From positions 1 through 46,839 of the forward strand of contig NZ_NRRU01000037.1 of assembly GCF_016583785.1 (NCBI RefSeq): DNA of 46,839 nt, in the 5' to 3' direction. Source of the DNA: Rubrivivax gelatinosus (GTDB lineage: Bacteria > Pseudomonadota > Gammaproteobacteria > Burkholderiales > Burkholderiaceae_C). Positions 34,129 through 42,781 of this stretch are shown one piece after another. Both the position numbers and the translations under genes were made by a program. Within the stretch, counting starts at the first letter, position 1; the number at the start of each line of letters is the position of its first letter. The notes beneath the pieces are model-generated. The model was not told the DNA's origin and did not search any database. It saw only the letters and a program-made list of their open reading frames with translations.

Positions 34129-34147
34129 AATGCGAATATTTCTCATT
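34129..34147. promoter_or_regulatory. Fur box overlapping the feoAB promoter
   Basis: AATGCGAATATTTCTCATT matches the Fur palindrome (AATGAGAA-n-TTCTCATT style) with one mismatched arm position. On the minus strand it directly abuts a good -10 (CATAAT, about 34148-34153) with a weak -35 (TTGTGC) 18 bp farther upstream. Fur-Fe(II) bound here would block feoAB transcription. Confidence 0.8.
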
Positions 34148-34294
34148 ATGGACTCAGGCTCTGCGCTCGCACAAGGAAAATAGCCGCACGGCTTGAGCGC
34201 TCACAAGGAACCCGCGCCAAGCCGACCTGCGGCGTGACTTCCAGCCGCCCGCGCGCGCCGTGCGACACTGCGCGCCGCCTTTCCTGCCGCGCCC

Positions 34295-35263
34295 ATGCTG
34301 ATCAACTGTGTCGCCTACCGCCACGGCGTCAAACTCGCCGACATCTCCGTCGAAGCGATCAGCGACTACCTCGCCCAGCCCGACACCCTGATCTGGGTCG
34401 CGTTGCGCGACCCCGGCGACGACGAGCTGGCGACGATGCAGCAGGAGTTCGGCCTGCACGAACTGGCCGTCGAGGACGCGCGCCACGGCCACCAGCGGCC
34501 CAAGATCGAGGACTACGGCGACATGCTGTTCTGCGTCGTCCACCTGGTCGAGTACGGGCCGACGGACGAGCTGCAGGTGGGCGAACTGGCGATCTTCGCC
34601 GGGCCGAACTACGTGGTCTCGGTGCGCAGCCGCAGCACGCGCGGCTTCGCCGAGGTGCGCACCCGCTGCGAACGTTCGCCCGAGCTGCTGCGCCAGGGTG
34701 CCGGCTTCGTCTTCTACGCGCTGCTCGACGCCGCGGTCGACCGCTACTTCCCGCTCGTCGAGGAACTGGAGAACGAGGTCGACGGCATCGAGGCGCAGAT
34801 CTTCGAGCCCGGCGCGGCCCGGCGCAGCATCGAGATGCTCTACGACGTCAAGCGCCGGCTGGGCGTGCTGCGCCACGCGGTGCTGCCGCTGGTCGACCCG
34901 GTGCTGCGCCTGCACGGCGGGCGCGCGCCGCCGGTCAGTGCCGGCACCCAGGAGTACTTCCGCGACGTCTCCGACCACCTGCTGCGCATCAACGCCACGC
35001 TGGACGCGCTGCGCGAGGCCGTGACGACCGCCATCCAGGTGAACCTGTCGATGGTGACGATCGAGGAGAGCGAGACCACCAAGCGCCTGGCGGCCTGGGC
35101 CGGCATCTTCGCCGTCGCCACCGCCTTCGTCGGCGTCTGGGGCATGAACTTCAAGTACATGCCCGAACTCGACTGGCGCTGGGGTTACCCGGCGGCCCTG
35201 GCCGTCATCGGCGGCGTCTGCGCGCTGATGTACCGGCGCTTCCGCAAACTGGGATGGTTATGA
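34295..35263 (+). CDS. corA: CorA-family divalent metal ion transporter
   Basis: 322 residues. A long cytoplasmic domain (1-255) ends in two C-terminal membrane helices, with the signature GMNFKYMPE (YGMNF/GMN loop) at about residue 284 between them. The MLINCVAYRHGVKLADI start fits the family. CorA pentamers carry Mg2+, and sometimes Co2+ or Ni2+, into the cell. Being close to feoAB and a nickel-chaperone group makes a wider metal role possible but not shown. The stop overlaps the next small gene (ATGA). Confidence 0.94.
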   Translation: MLINCVAYRHGVKLADISVEAISDYLAQPDTLIWVALRDPGDDELATMQQEFGLHELAVEDARHGHQRPKIEDYGDMLFCVVHLVEYGPTDELQVGELAIFAGPNYVVSVRSRSTRGFAEVRTRCERSPELLRQGAGFVFYALLDAAVDRYFPLVEELENEVDGIEAQIFEPGAARRSIEMLYDVKRRLGVLRHAVLPLVDPVLRLHGGRAPPVSAGTQEYFRDVSDHLLRINATLDALREAVTTAIQVNLSMVTIEESETTKRLAAWAGIFAVATAFVGVWGMNFKYMPELDWRWGYPAALAVIGGVCALMYRRFRKLGWL

Positions 35264-35472
35264 GCGACAACAACGACAACGAATCCTGCCCGCGCTGTGG
35301 CGGCGCCTTCCACTGCGGCGCTGCCGGCCCCGGCCCCTGCGCCTGCAGCCAGTTCAAGCTGGAGCCGCGCCAGCTGCGCGCGATGATGTCGCTGTACCCG
35401 CGCTGCCTGTGCCCCGCCTGCCTGCGCGCGATCGCCGCCGGCGCGAGCCTGCAGCCCGCGCCGGCGGCCTGA
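35260..35472 (+). CDS. Small cysteine-rich CWC-type protein
   Basis: 70 residues from the ATG at 35260, overlapping the corA stop; an ATG at 35254 would add two residues. Cysteines fall in CPRCGG, FHCG, GPCACS and RCLCPACL, the pattern of the cysteine-rich CWC family, probably a small zinc-binding domain. Function unknown. Translation coupling to corA hints at a metal-related role but such genes are found in varied contexts. Confidence 0.8.
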   Translation: MSDNNDNESCPRCGGAFHCGAAGPGPCACSQFKLEPRQLRAMMSLYPRCLCPACLRAIAAGASLQPAPAA

Positions 35473-35511
35473 GGCCGGCCTCGGCTCTGTCACGTGAAAT
35501 CGTGCTCGAGC

Positions 35512-35557
35512 CTGAGTCTGGCGATCAAGGCCTTCCGGCCTTGATCGCCAGACTCAG
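35512..35557. terminator. Long perfect hairpin at convergent gene ends
   Basis: Two perfectly complementary 21-base arms (35512-35532 and 35537-35557) with a TTCC loop, beginning CTGAGTCTGGCG. It starts 40 bp after the Cys-rich gene and its right arm contains the stop codon of the emrB-like gene coming from the other strand. It should act as a bidirectional terminator. Confidence 0.85.
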
Positions 35558-37173
35558 TGCGCCCCCCCGGCGTCGGCTGCCCCGCCTGCGCCCGCGCTCC
35601 GCGGAGCGGCCAGCCACAGCAGCACGATGAGCGCGATGAACAGCAGCGCCGACAGGTGGAAGACGTCGGTGACGGCCATCGTGTAGGCCTGCTGGTCGAT
35701 CAGCCGGTTCAGCGTCGCGTTCGCCTGCTCGGCGCTCTGGCCGGCGGCGGCCAGCTGCGCCAGCATCGCCTGCGTCGTCGCGTCGTGGCTGCCGGCGCTG
35801 ATCGCCTCGACCAGATGGGCGTGGTGCAGCGACGCGCGGTTGTCCCACAGCGTCGTGAACAGCGAGGTGCCGATGGCGCCGGCGGTGATGCGCACGAAGT
35901 TCGACAGGCCGGACGCCGCCGGCATCTGCTCGGGCTTCAGGCCGCTGAAGATGATGGCCTGCAGCGGCACGAAGAAGAAGGCCATCGCCGCGCCCTGCAA
36001 CATGATGGGCAGCAGGATCACGCCCGGCGTCACCTGGGTGTTGAACTGGGCGCGCATCCACAGCACCAGGCCGAAGCCGAGGAAGGCGACGGTGGCAAGC
36101 TTGCGCGGGTCCATGCGGCCGACGTTCTTGCCGACCCAGGGCGACAGCGCGATCGCCAGGATGCCCACCGGCGCCGTCACCATGCCGGCCCAGGTCGCCG
36201 TGTAGCCCATCCACTGCTGCAGCCACAGCGGCAGCAGCACGACGTTGCCGAAGAACACGCCGTAGGCCACCGACAGCGCGGTCGTGCCGAGCACGAAGTT
36301 GCGCCGGCCGAACAGGCGCAGGTCGACGATCGGGTGCCGGTCGGTCAGCTCCCAGGCGAGGAAGAACAGGAAGCCGATCACGGCGACGATCGCCAGCACG
36401 ACGATCTGGGTCGAGCTGAACCAGTCCAGCTCCTTGCCCTTGTCGACCATGATCTGCAGCGCACCGACCCACAGCACCAGCAGCCCGAGCCCGACGGCGT
36501 CGACCGGCACACGTTTCGGACCGGGGTCGCGGCTGCGGTAGATCGACCAGGTCAGCGCCGCGGCGAACAGCCCGACCGGGATGTTGATGAAGAAGATCCA
36601 GGGCCAGGACAGGTTGTCGGTCAGCCAGCCGCCCAGCAGCGGCCCGACCACCGGCGCGACCATCGTCGTCATCGCCCACAAGGCCATCGCCAGGCCGGCC
36701 TTGGCCGGCGGGTAGCTGGCCAGCAGCAGGGTCAGCGACAGCGGGATCATCGGCCCCGAGACCAGCCCCTGGAAGACGCGAAACGCGATCAGCGACTCGA
36801 TGTTCGGCGCCAGCCCGCACAGCCAGGAGGCGATGACGAAGAGCACGATGCTGGCGGTGAACAGCCGCACCTGGCCGAACCGCTGCGTCAGCCAGCCGGT
36901 CAGTGGCACGGCGATCGCGTTGGCGACGCCGAACGAGGTGATGACCCAGGTGCCCTGCTGCGGGCTCACGCCCAGGTCGCCCGAGATCGCCGGGATCGAG
37001 ACGTTGGCGATCGAGGTGTCGAGCACCGTCATGAAGGTCGCCAGCGACAGCGCCAGCGTGCCGGCGACACGCGCGCCGCCCTGCAGCGGCGGGTACGCCG
37101 GCGCACGCGGCGGCGCGGCGGCGGGTTTCGCGTCCGGCGCGTCGCCGTCCGCGGCCACGGTGGTCGAGCTCAT
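35554..37173 (-). CDS. emrB: DHA2-family (EmrB/QacA) 14-TM drug:H+ antiporter
   Basis: 539 residues from the ATG at 37173, one base after the emrA stop. Fourteen hydrophobic helices; motif for the first helix LDTSIANVSIPAISGDLGVS is diagnostic for DHA2, followed by WVITSFGVANAI and motif C-like GPLLGGWLTDNLSWPWIFFINIPVG. It works with the EmrA-like adaptor and a TolC-like factor to export hydrophobic toxicants across both membranes. The stop codon is buried in the terminator hairpin. All three tripartite components and a MarR regulator are encoded together. Confidence 0.95.
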   Translation of the reverse strand: MSSTTVAADGDAPDAKPAAAPPRAPAYPPLQGGARVAGTLALSLATFMTVLDTSIANVSIPAISGDLGVSPQQGTWVITSFGVANAIAVPLTGWLTQRFGQVRLFTASIVLFVIASWLCGLAPNIESLIAFRVFQGLVSGPMIPLSLTLLLASYPPAKAGLAMALWAMTTMVAPVVGPLLGGWLTDNLSWPWIFFINIPVGLFAAALTWSIYRSRDPGPKRVPVDAVGLGLLVLWVGALQIMVDKGKELDWFSSTQIVVLAIVAVIGFLFFLAWELTDRHPIVDLRLFGRRNFVLGTTALSVAYGVFFGNVVLLPLWLQQWMGYTATWAGMVTAPVGILAIALSPWVGKNVGRMDPRKLATVAFLGFGLVLWMRAQFNTQVTPGVILLPIMLQGAAMAFFFVPLQAIIFSGLKPEQMPAASGLSNFVRITAGAIGTSLFTTLWDNRASLHHAHLVEAISAGSHDATTQAMLAQLAAAGQSAEQANATLNRLIDQQAYTMAVTDVFHLSALLFIALIVLLWLAAPRSAGAGGAADAGGAH

Positions 37174-37174
37174 G

Positions 37175-38386
37175 TCAGCCCTTCGTGGCACGACCGAGGT
37201 TGCGGGCGATGATCTCGTGCACGCGGCGCTGGGCAGCGTCGTCGGCGGCGTCGAACACCGCCGTGCGGTTGCTCGAGCGCGTCACCGCGGTCAGCACCGG
37301 CTCGCCCTGGGTGTCGGCGGTGTCGACGGTGGCGTCCATCGACAGGCCGACACGCAGCGGGTGCTCGCCGAGCTGCTTGGCATCGATCTCGATGCGCACC
37401 GGCACGCGCTGCACGATCTTGATCCAGTTGCCGGTCGCGTTCTGCGCCGGCAGCAGCGCAAACGCCGAGCCGGTGCCGGCGCCGACGCCGACGACGTGGC
37501 CCTCGAACTCGACGCGGCCGCCGTAGAGGTCGGCGCTCAGCTTGACCGGCTGGCCGATGCGCATGTCGCGCAGCTGGCCTTCCTTGAAGTTGGCCTCGAC
37601 CCAGACCTGATCGAGCGGCACCACCGACATCAGCGGCGTGCCGGGCGCGACACGCTGGCCGACCTGCACCGTGCGCCGCGCCACCTGGCCGGCGATCGGC
37701 GCCGGCAGTTCGGTGCGCTCCAGCGCCAGCCAGGCCTCGCGCAGCGCGGCGGCGGCACGTTCGACGTTGGGGTGCTGCTCGATCGCGACGCCTTCGGTCA
37801 GCGCACGGTTGGAACTGGCCTGCTCCTGCGCCGCGGCCAGCGCGGAGCGCGCCGCCGCGAGCGCGCTGCGCGCCGCCGCCAGCGTGGTCTCGGCGTGTTT
37901 CATCTCCTCGCCGCCGACGGCGCCGCTGGCCATCAGCGGGCGGCGGCGCTCGATGTCGTCGCTGGCACGGGCGACGTCGGACTCGGCGCGTGCGACCTCG
38001 GCTTCGCGCAGGCGCACGTTGGCGGCGAAGGTGGCGTCGTTGGCGTAGACCGTGCGCACCTCGCGCACGGTCTGCGCGAGCTGGGCCTCGGCGCGCTGCA
38101 GCGCCAGCCGGGCGTCGGCCGGGTCCAGCTTGACCAGCGGCTGGCCGGCCTTGACGCGGTCGGTGTCGTCGGCCAGCACCGCGAGCACGGTGCCGCCGAC
38201 CTGCGGCGTGATCTGCACGACCTGGCCCTGCACATAGGCGTTGTCGGTCGACTCGTAGTGGCGCTGGGTGATCAGCCACCAGGCGCCGTAGATCAGCGCG
38301 GCGGTCAGCGTGACGCCGGCGACGGCCAGCAGCGCCGGCTTGCGCTTGGCGCCCGGGTCGGCGGCGGGGGTGTTGGTTTCGCTCAT
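37175..38386 (-). CDS. emrA: EmrA/HlyD-type membrane fusion protein
   Basis: 403 residues. One N-terminal membrane helix (about 18-38), then HYESTDNAYVQGQVVQITPQVGG (the EmrA hallmark), a lipoyl half-motif, a long alpha-helical hairpin (about 95-215, Ala/Glu/Arg-rich, coiled-coil), a second lipoyl half (ELPAPIAGQVARRTVQVGQRV) and beta-barrel (VEANFKEGQLRDMRIGQPV). It bridges the EmrB pump and the outer-membrane factor in the periplasm. Confidence 0.95.
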   Translation of the reverse strand: MSETNTPAADPGAKRKPALLAVAGVTLTAALIYGAWWLITQRHYESTDNAYVQGQVVQITPQVGGTVLAVLADDTDRVKAGQPLVKLDPADARLALQRAEAQLAQTVREVRTVYANDATFAANVRLREAEVARAESDVARASDDIERRRPLMASGAVGGEEMKHAETTLAAARSALAAARSALAAAQEQASSNRALTEGVAIEQHPNVERAAAALREAWLALERTELPAPIAGQVARRTVQVGQRVAPGTPLMSVVPLDQVWVEANFKEGQLRDMRIGQPVKLSADLYGGRVEFEGHVVGVGAGTGSAFALLPAQNATGNWIKIVQRVPVRIEIDAKQLGEHPLRVGLSMDATVDTADTQGEPVLTAVTRSSNRTAVFDAADDAAQRRVHEIIARNLGRATKG

Positions 38387-38415
38387 GGTTCGGTGCGGTG
38401 TGTTCGGTTGGGGTT

Positions 38416-39852
38416 TCAGCGCGCGGCGGCCACGGGCGGCGGCAGGGTGTCGTCGGTGGCGGCCCAGCCGCCGCCGAGGGCGCGGGCGAGTGCCACTTCG
38501 CTGGCCAGATGGCGCGCCTTCAGGTCAGTCGCGGCGCGCGACTGCGCGAGCACGTTGGTCTGGGCGCTGAGCACGGTGAGGAAGTTGCCGAGCCCGGCCT
38601 GGAACCGCTGCAGCGCGAGCGCGAACGCGGCGTCGGCGGCGGCGCCGGCTTCGGCCTGGGCGCGCTGCTGGCGCTCCAGCGACTGCAGCCCGGCGACCTC
38701 GTCGGCCACTTCGCGCAGCGCACGCAGCAGCGCGCCGTTGTAGCCCTCGACCGCGGCGTCGACCTCGGCCGCGCGGGCGCCGAGGTTGGCGCGCAGCCGG
38801 CCGCCTTCGAAGATCGGCAGCGACAGCGCCGGGCCGGCGCCGAAGGTGCGCGAGCCGGCCTTGACGAACTCGTCCAGCCCCAGGCTGGACAGGCCGACGA
38901 AGGCCGTCAGGCTCACGTTCGGATAGAACTGGGCGCGCGCGACGTCGACCTCGCGCAGCGCGGTCTCGACGCGCCAGCGCTGGGCGACGAGGTCGGCGCG
39001 GCGGCCCATCAGGTCGGCCGGCAGCCCCGCCGGCAGCGGCGTCGAATGCAGCGGCGCCAGCGCCGGCGACAGCCCCTCGAGCGCCTTCGGGCCCTGCCCG
39101 CACAGCTCGGCGAGCGCGTGGCGCGCGCGCGCGGTGGCTTCGTCCAGCGCTTCCAGGTCGACGCGCGACTGCGCGATCAGCCCTTCGGCCTGGCGCAGCT
39201 CGACCGTGGTGTCCAGGCCGGCGGCGATGCGCTGGCGCACCAGCGCCAGGATCTGCTCGCGCTGCGCCAGCGACTGGCGCGCGACCTCGCGGCTCTCGAC
39301 CAGCCGCCCCAGGTTGACGTAGCCGGCGACGACGTTGGCCGCCAGCAGCACGCGCGCGGCCTGCAGCTCGGCGGCGGCAGCACGGCTCTGGCCGACTGCG
39401 GCCGCGATCGTGTTGCGCTCGCGGCCGAACAGGTCCAGCTCCCAGCTGGCGCCGATCTGGGCGCTGTTGTTCCAGGCGATGGACCCGGCCAGCGGCGCCG
39501 GCACCATGCCGTTCTCGGTGAAACGCTGGCGCGACAGGTCGGCCGTGCCCTGCACCTGCGGCAGCCGCGCCGCCGAGGCGACGCCGACGGCGGCATCGGC
39601 CTGGCGCAGGCGCGCGGCGGCGACCTGCAGGCTGGGCTGGCCGGCGAGCGCGCGCTCGACGAGGCCGTCGAGCGTGGTGTCGCCGAAGCCGGTCCACCAG
39701 CGTTCGGCGGGCCAGGGCGTGGCGGTGTCGGTGGCGCCGGCGGCGGCAGGCGTGGCGAGCGTGTGCCGTTCGGGCAGTTCGCCCGGGCTGGCGCAGCCCG
39801 CGGCGGCGAGCGCTGCGGCCAGCACCACGGCGGAGGTGGCAAAGCGGCTCAT
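38416..39852 (-). CDS. TolC/NodT-type outer-membrane efflux lipoprotein
   Basis: 478 residues from the ATG at 39852, overlapping the MarR stop. Lipobox LAAAGC (about 14-19) gives a lipid-anchored protein after signal cleavage. Two OEP repeats (RALAGQPSLQVAAARLRQADAAV..., and ...LPIFEGGRLRANLGARAAEVDAAVEGYNGALLRALREV) form the trimeric barrel and coiled-coil tunnel. It completes the tripartite pump with the EmrAB-like genes. Only 29 bp lie between it and emrA. Confidence 0.93.
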   Translation of the reverse strand: MSRFATSAVVLAAALAAAGCASPGELPERHTLATPAAAGATDTATPWPAERWWTGFGDTTLDGLVERALAGQPSLQVAAARLRQADAAVGVASAARLPQVQGTADLSRQRFTENGMVPAPLAGSIAWNNSAQIGASWELDLFGRERNTIAAAVGQSRAAAAELQAARVLLAANVVAGYVNLGRLVESREVARQSLAQREQILALVRQRIAAGLDTTVELRQAEGLIAQSRVDLEALDEATARARHALAELCGQGPKALEGLSPALAPLHSTPLPAGLPADLMGRRADLVAQRWRVETALREVDVARAQFYPNVSLTAFVGLSSLGLDEFVKAGSRTFGAGPALSLPIFEGGRLRANLGARAAEVDAAVEGYNGALLRALREVADEVAGLQSLERQQRAQAEAGAAADAAFALALQRFQAGLGNFLTVLSAQTNVLAQSRAATDLKARHLASEVALARALGGGWAATDDTLPPPVAAAR

Positions 39853-40337
39853 GCGGCAGGTCTTTCGGCGGCGAAACGGTTGGCGTTGGCGATCAGGCGT
39901 TCGATGTAGCCGCGCAGCTGCGCCCACTCGTCGCGGCTGAAGCCGGCGAACAGGTCGTTCTGCACCTCGGCCAGCACGTGCGGCACGATCTCGGCGGCGG
40001 CACGCCCGGCTTCGGTCAGGCGCAGGTGCACGACGCGGCGGTCGGACTCGGAGCGCTCGCGTTCGATCAGGCCCTTGGCTTCGAGCCGGTCGATGAGGCG
40101 AGTCACCGCGCCGGCGTCGCAATCGAGCACGCGCGCCAGGCCGTGCGGGCTGTCGGCGCGGCCGATCTTCAGCATGAACAGCGGCTTCCACTGCGCGTCG
40201 GTGAGGCCGTGCGTGGACATGCGCACGTCGACCTCGCGCCGCATCAGCGTCGTCAGCTGCAGCATCAGGTAGCCGACGCTCTGGTCGGGGTCGTATTCGG
40301 CACCGTCGTAATAACGGCAGGGAGGGCTCTGGGCCAT
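39849..40337 (-). CDS. MarR-family repressor of the efflux operon
   Basis: 162 residues from the ATG at 40337 with AAGGA close upstream; a longer frame reaches 40418 but runs through the operator. Winged helix-turn-helix: LTDAQWKPLFML, HGLARVLDCDAGAVTRLIDRLEAKGLIERERSESDRRVVHLRLTEAG. MarR proteins dimerise and release DNA on binding phenolic or toxic ligands. It is the first gene of the efflux operon and is preceded by a nested palindrome, so it most likely represses its own operon. Confidence 0.93.
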   Translation of the reverse strand: MAQSPPCRYYDGAEYDPDQSVGYLMLQLTTLMRREVDVRMSTHGLTDAQWKPLFMLKIGRADSPHGLARVLDCDAGAVTRLIDRLEAKGLIERERSESDRRVVHLRLTEAGRAAAEIVPHVLAEVQNDLFAGFSRDEWAQLRGYIERLIANANRFAAERPAA

Positions 40338-40343
40338 TGTTCC

Positions 40344-40370
40344 TTGTCCAAACAATGTTTGCTTGGGCAA
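40344..40370. promoter_or_regulatory. MarR operator: nested palindrome upstream of marR
   Basis: CAAAC-AAT-GTTTG (40349-40361) is a perfect inverted repeat, flanked by a wider TTGTCCAA / TTGGGCAA pair (7 of 8 complementary). It sits 7 bp before the marR start, the usual place for autoregulation by MarR proteins. Confidence 0.72.
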
Positions 40371-40503
40371 ATTCTGCCAGAACATGGTTTCGGCTGCAGC
40401 TCTCCCTGATGCCGACATGGGCAGCCTGTCACGGCCGCGCGTGGCGCGGCGTCGGGCGGGTGGAGCCGGTGTCGCGCGGCCTCCCGGCCGCGTCCGTCAA
40501 GGC

Positions 40504-41352
40504 TCAGCCGAGTTCGGCCATGCCCTGCCCCATGCGCACGATGCGCCCGGGCGCCCAGCTCGGGTTGAAACGCAGCGCCTGCGGGAACAGCAGCACGACG
40601 GTGGAGCCGAGCAGGAAACGCCCCATCTCGGCGCCGCGTTCCAGGTGGATGTCCTGGTCGGCGTAGTCCCAGCTGCGCACGACACCCGGCCGCGGCGGGT
40701 TGACGACGCCATGCCAGACGGTGGCCATGCTGCCGACGATGGTCGCGCCGACCAGCACCAGCGCCCAGGGGCCGGGCACCGGGCCGCCTTCGAAGACGCA
40801 GACCACACGCTCGTTGCGTGCGAACAGCCCGGGCACGCCGCGCGCCGTCAGCGGGTTCACCGAGAACAGCTCGCCCGGCACGTGCACCATGCGCAGCAGA
40901 CGGCCGTCGCAGGGCATGTGGATGCGGTGGTAGTCCTTGGGGCTGAGGTAGATGGTCGCGAAGCTGCCGGCTTCGAAGCCTGCGGCCAGCGCCGCGTCGC
41001 CGCCCAGCAGCGCGGTGGCGCTGTAGTCGTGGCCCTTGGCCTGGAAGATGCGCCCGCGCTCGATCGCACCGAACTGGCTGATCGCGCCGTCGACCGGGCA
41101 CAGCAGCCCGGCGCTGTCCAGCGGCCGGGCGCCGGGTTTCAGCGCCCGGGTGAAGAACTCGTTGAAGCTGGCGTAGCTGGCCGGGTCGGGGTTCGCCGCC
41201 TCGGACAGGTCGACGCCGTAGCGGCGCGCGAACCAGCGGATCGCCGCCGTCGTGACGGCGCCGCCGCGGGACTGGGCGAAAGCGCCGGCCAGGCGCGTCA
41301 AGGCCTGCTTGGGCAGGACGTACTGGGGCAGGACCGCAAGCCGGTCGGACAT
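40504..41352 (-). CDS. psd: Phosphatidylserine decarboxylase proenzyme
   Basis: 282 residues from the ATG at 41352 with GAGG upstream (a TTG two codons earlier is less likely). Self-cleavage motif LGST (248-251) near the C-terminus creates the pyruvoyl-bearing alpha chain from Ser250. Active-site Asp88 (CPVDGAIS) and His142/His145 (SPKDYHRIHMP) are present. The enzyme makes phosphatidylethanolamine at the inner membrane. The next gene downstream on this strand is the marR operon 166 bp away, and the S49 peptidase lies 32 bp upstream. Confidence 0.96.
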   Translation of the reverse strand: MSDRLAVLPQYVLPKQALTRLAGAFAQSRGGAVTTAAIRWFARRYGVDLSEAANPDPASYASFNEFFTRALKPGARPLDSAGLLCPVDGAISQFGAIERGRIFQAKGHDYSATALLGGDAALAAGFEAGSFATIYLSPKDYHRIHMPCDGRLLRMVHVPGELFSVNPLTARGVPGLFARNERVVCVFEGGPVPGPWALVLVGATIVGSMATVWHGVVNPPRPGVVRSWDYADQDIHLERGAEMGRFLLGSTVVLLFPQALRFNPSWAPGRIVRMGQGMAELG

Positions 41353-41384
41353 CGGCAACCTCGGGAGAACGGGAAGGAAAGGCT

Positions 41385-42380
41385 TTAGCGGATCGGCGAC
41401 AGCTCACGCATCGCCTTGACCGCGCCCTGCCCGACCGCGGCGCCGAAGCGCTTGGCCAGCCGCTCGGCGACGTTGTCGCGCGGCGTGTAGTCGACGACTT
41501 CCTCGGCCTTGACGACCTCGCGCGCGACGTAGTCGAGGTTGCCCATGCGGTCGGCCAGACCCAGGCGCACCGCTTCCTCGCCGTTCCAGAACAGCCCGGA
41601 GAAGGTCTCGGGCGACTCGTGCAGCCGCTTGCCGCGGCCCTGGCGCACGACGGCGATGAACTGCTGGTGGATCTGGTCGATCATCGCCTTGGCGTAGGCG
41701 GTCTGCTGCTCGTTCTGAGGGCTGAACGGGTCGAGCATGCCCTTGTTCTCGCCCGCGGTCAGCAGCCGGCGCTCGATGCCCAGCTTGTCCATCAGCCCGG
41801 TGAAGCCGAACCCGTCCATCAGCACGCCGATGCTGCCGACGATGCTGGCCTTGTCGACGTAGATCTCGTCGGCGGCGACGGCGATGTAGTACGCGCCCGA
41901 GGCACACATCTCCTCGACGACGGCGTAGACCTTCTTCTTGTGCAGCACCTTCAGGCGCCGGATCTCGTCGTTGACGATGCCGGCCTGCACCGGGCTGCCG
42001 CCGGGCGAGTTGATGCGCAGCACGACGGCCTGCGCGCCTTGGTCCTCGAAAGCGCTGCGCAGCGCCGCCACGAGCAGTTCGGCGCTGGCTTCAGTGTCGG
42101 CCGAGATCTCGCCGCGCACCTCGACGAGCGCGGTGTGCGGCCGGCTCGGCGCCGTCGGCGTGAAGCGTTCGGACATCGCCCCCCAGATGACGGCGATCGC
42201 CAGCAGCAGCCAGGCCATGCGGAAGAAGATGCGCCAGCGGCGGTCGCTGCGCTGCTGGATCAGCAGTTCGCGGGCCACGCGTTCGAGGCCGGTCTCGAGG
42301 GAGCTGGCGGCGGCGGGCGGCGTCGCGGGAGCCGCGCCGGGCATCGGCGCCGGCGTCGGGGTGTCGTCGGTGGGGGTCAT
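41385..42380 (-). CDS. sppA: S49-family signal peptide peptidase (SppA/SohB type)
   Basis: 331 residues from the ATG at 42380, overlapping the Rieske stop. Cytosolic Pro-rich N-terminus (1-45), one membrane helix (about 52-70), then the protease domain with INSPGGSP (124-131), nucleophile Ser161 in CASGAYYIA and general base Lys213 in GENKGM, 52 residues later as in the short Gram-positive type enzymes. It degrades cleaved signal peptides in the membrane. It is a single-domain form, roughly half the E. coli SppA length. Confidence 0.93.
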   Translation of the reverse strand: MTPTDDTPTPAPMPGAAPATPPAAASSLETGLERVARELLIQQRSDRRWRIFFRMAWLLLAIAVIWGAMSERFTPTAPSRPHTALVEVRGEISADTEASAELLVAALRSAFEDQGAQAVVLRINSPGGSPVQAGIVNDEIRRLKVLHKKKVYAVVEEMCASGAYYIAVAADEIYVDKASIVGSIGVLMDGFGFTGLMDKLGIERRLLTAGENKGMLDPFSPQNEQQTAYAKAMIDQIHQQFIAVVRQGRGKRLHESPETFSGLFWNGEEAVRLGLADRMGNLDYVAREVVKAEEVVDYTPRDNVAERLAKRFGAAVGQGAVKAMRELSPIR

Positions 42381-42778
42381 GTCGCGCTTTCGTCGGCCGG
42401 CGGGGCCGGGCGGATCTCGCGCGAAGGATACCAAGTCACCTGACCGTCGAGCTCGGCCACCTCCAGCGCCAGCAGCCGGCCGCCGGCGCCGGGGCCGCCG
42501 ATGCAGCGCCCGTCGGCGGGCTCGTAGACGGCGCCGTGCATCGCGCAGACGATGAGCCGGCCGTCGCTGTCGAGAAAGCGCCCGGGCTGCCAGTCGAGCT
42601 CGGCCGGCAGGTGGGCGCAGCGGTTCAGGTAGGCGACGACGCGCCCGTCCCAGCGCAGCACGAAGGCGCGCGCCGGCCGGCCGCGTTCGTCGAGCACGTC
42701 CCAGACATGGGCCAGACCGCCTTCAGCCAGATCGGCCGCGGCGCACAGCGGCACGCCGCCGGCGCGCGCCTGGGTCAC
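42377..42778 (-). CDS. Rieske [2Fe-2S] ferredoxin-like protein
   Basis: 133 residues from a GTG at 42778; GAGGG lies seven bases upstream and comes from the end of the adjoining repeat. The cluster ligands are Cys54/His56 (NRCAHLP) and Cys78/His81 (CAMHGAVY), followed by GRCIGGP. It lacks a membrane anchor, so it is a soluble ferredoxin-type Rieske protein rather than a bc1 subunit. Same neighbours (HAD phosphatase, S49 peptidase, RluC) appear together in many Burkholderiales, but its partner is unknown. Confidence 0.88.
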   Translation of the reverse strand: MTQARAGGVPLCAAADLAEGGLAHVWDVLDERGRPARAFVLRWDGRVVAYLNRCAHLPAELDWQPGRFLDSDGRLIVCAMHGAVYEPADGRCIGGPGAGGRLLALEVAELDGQVTWYPSREIRPAPPADESAT

Positions 42779-42781
42779 GGG

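Noticed and set aside
32450..34183. 577-codon + strand ORF opposite feoB
   Set aside because: Gln/Asp/His-rich antisense shadow of feoB, which has complete G-protein and Gate motifs.
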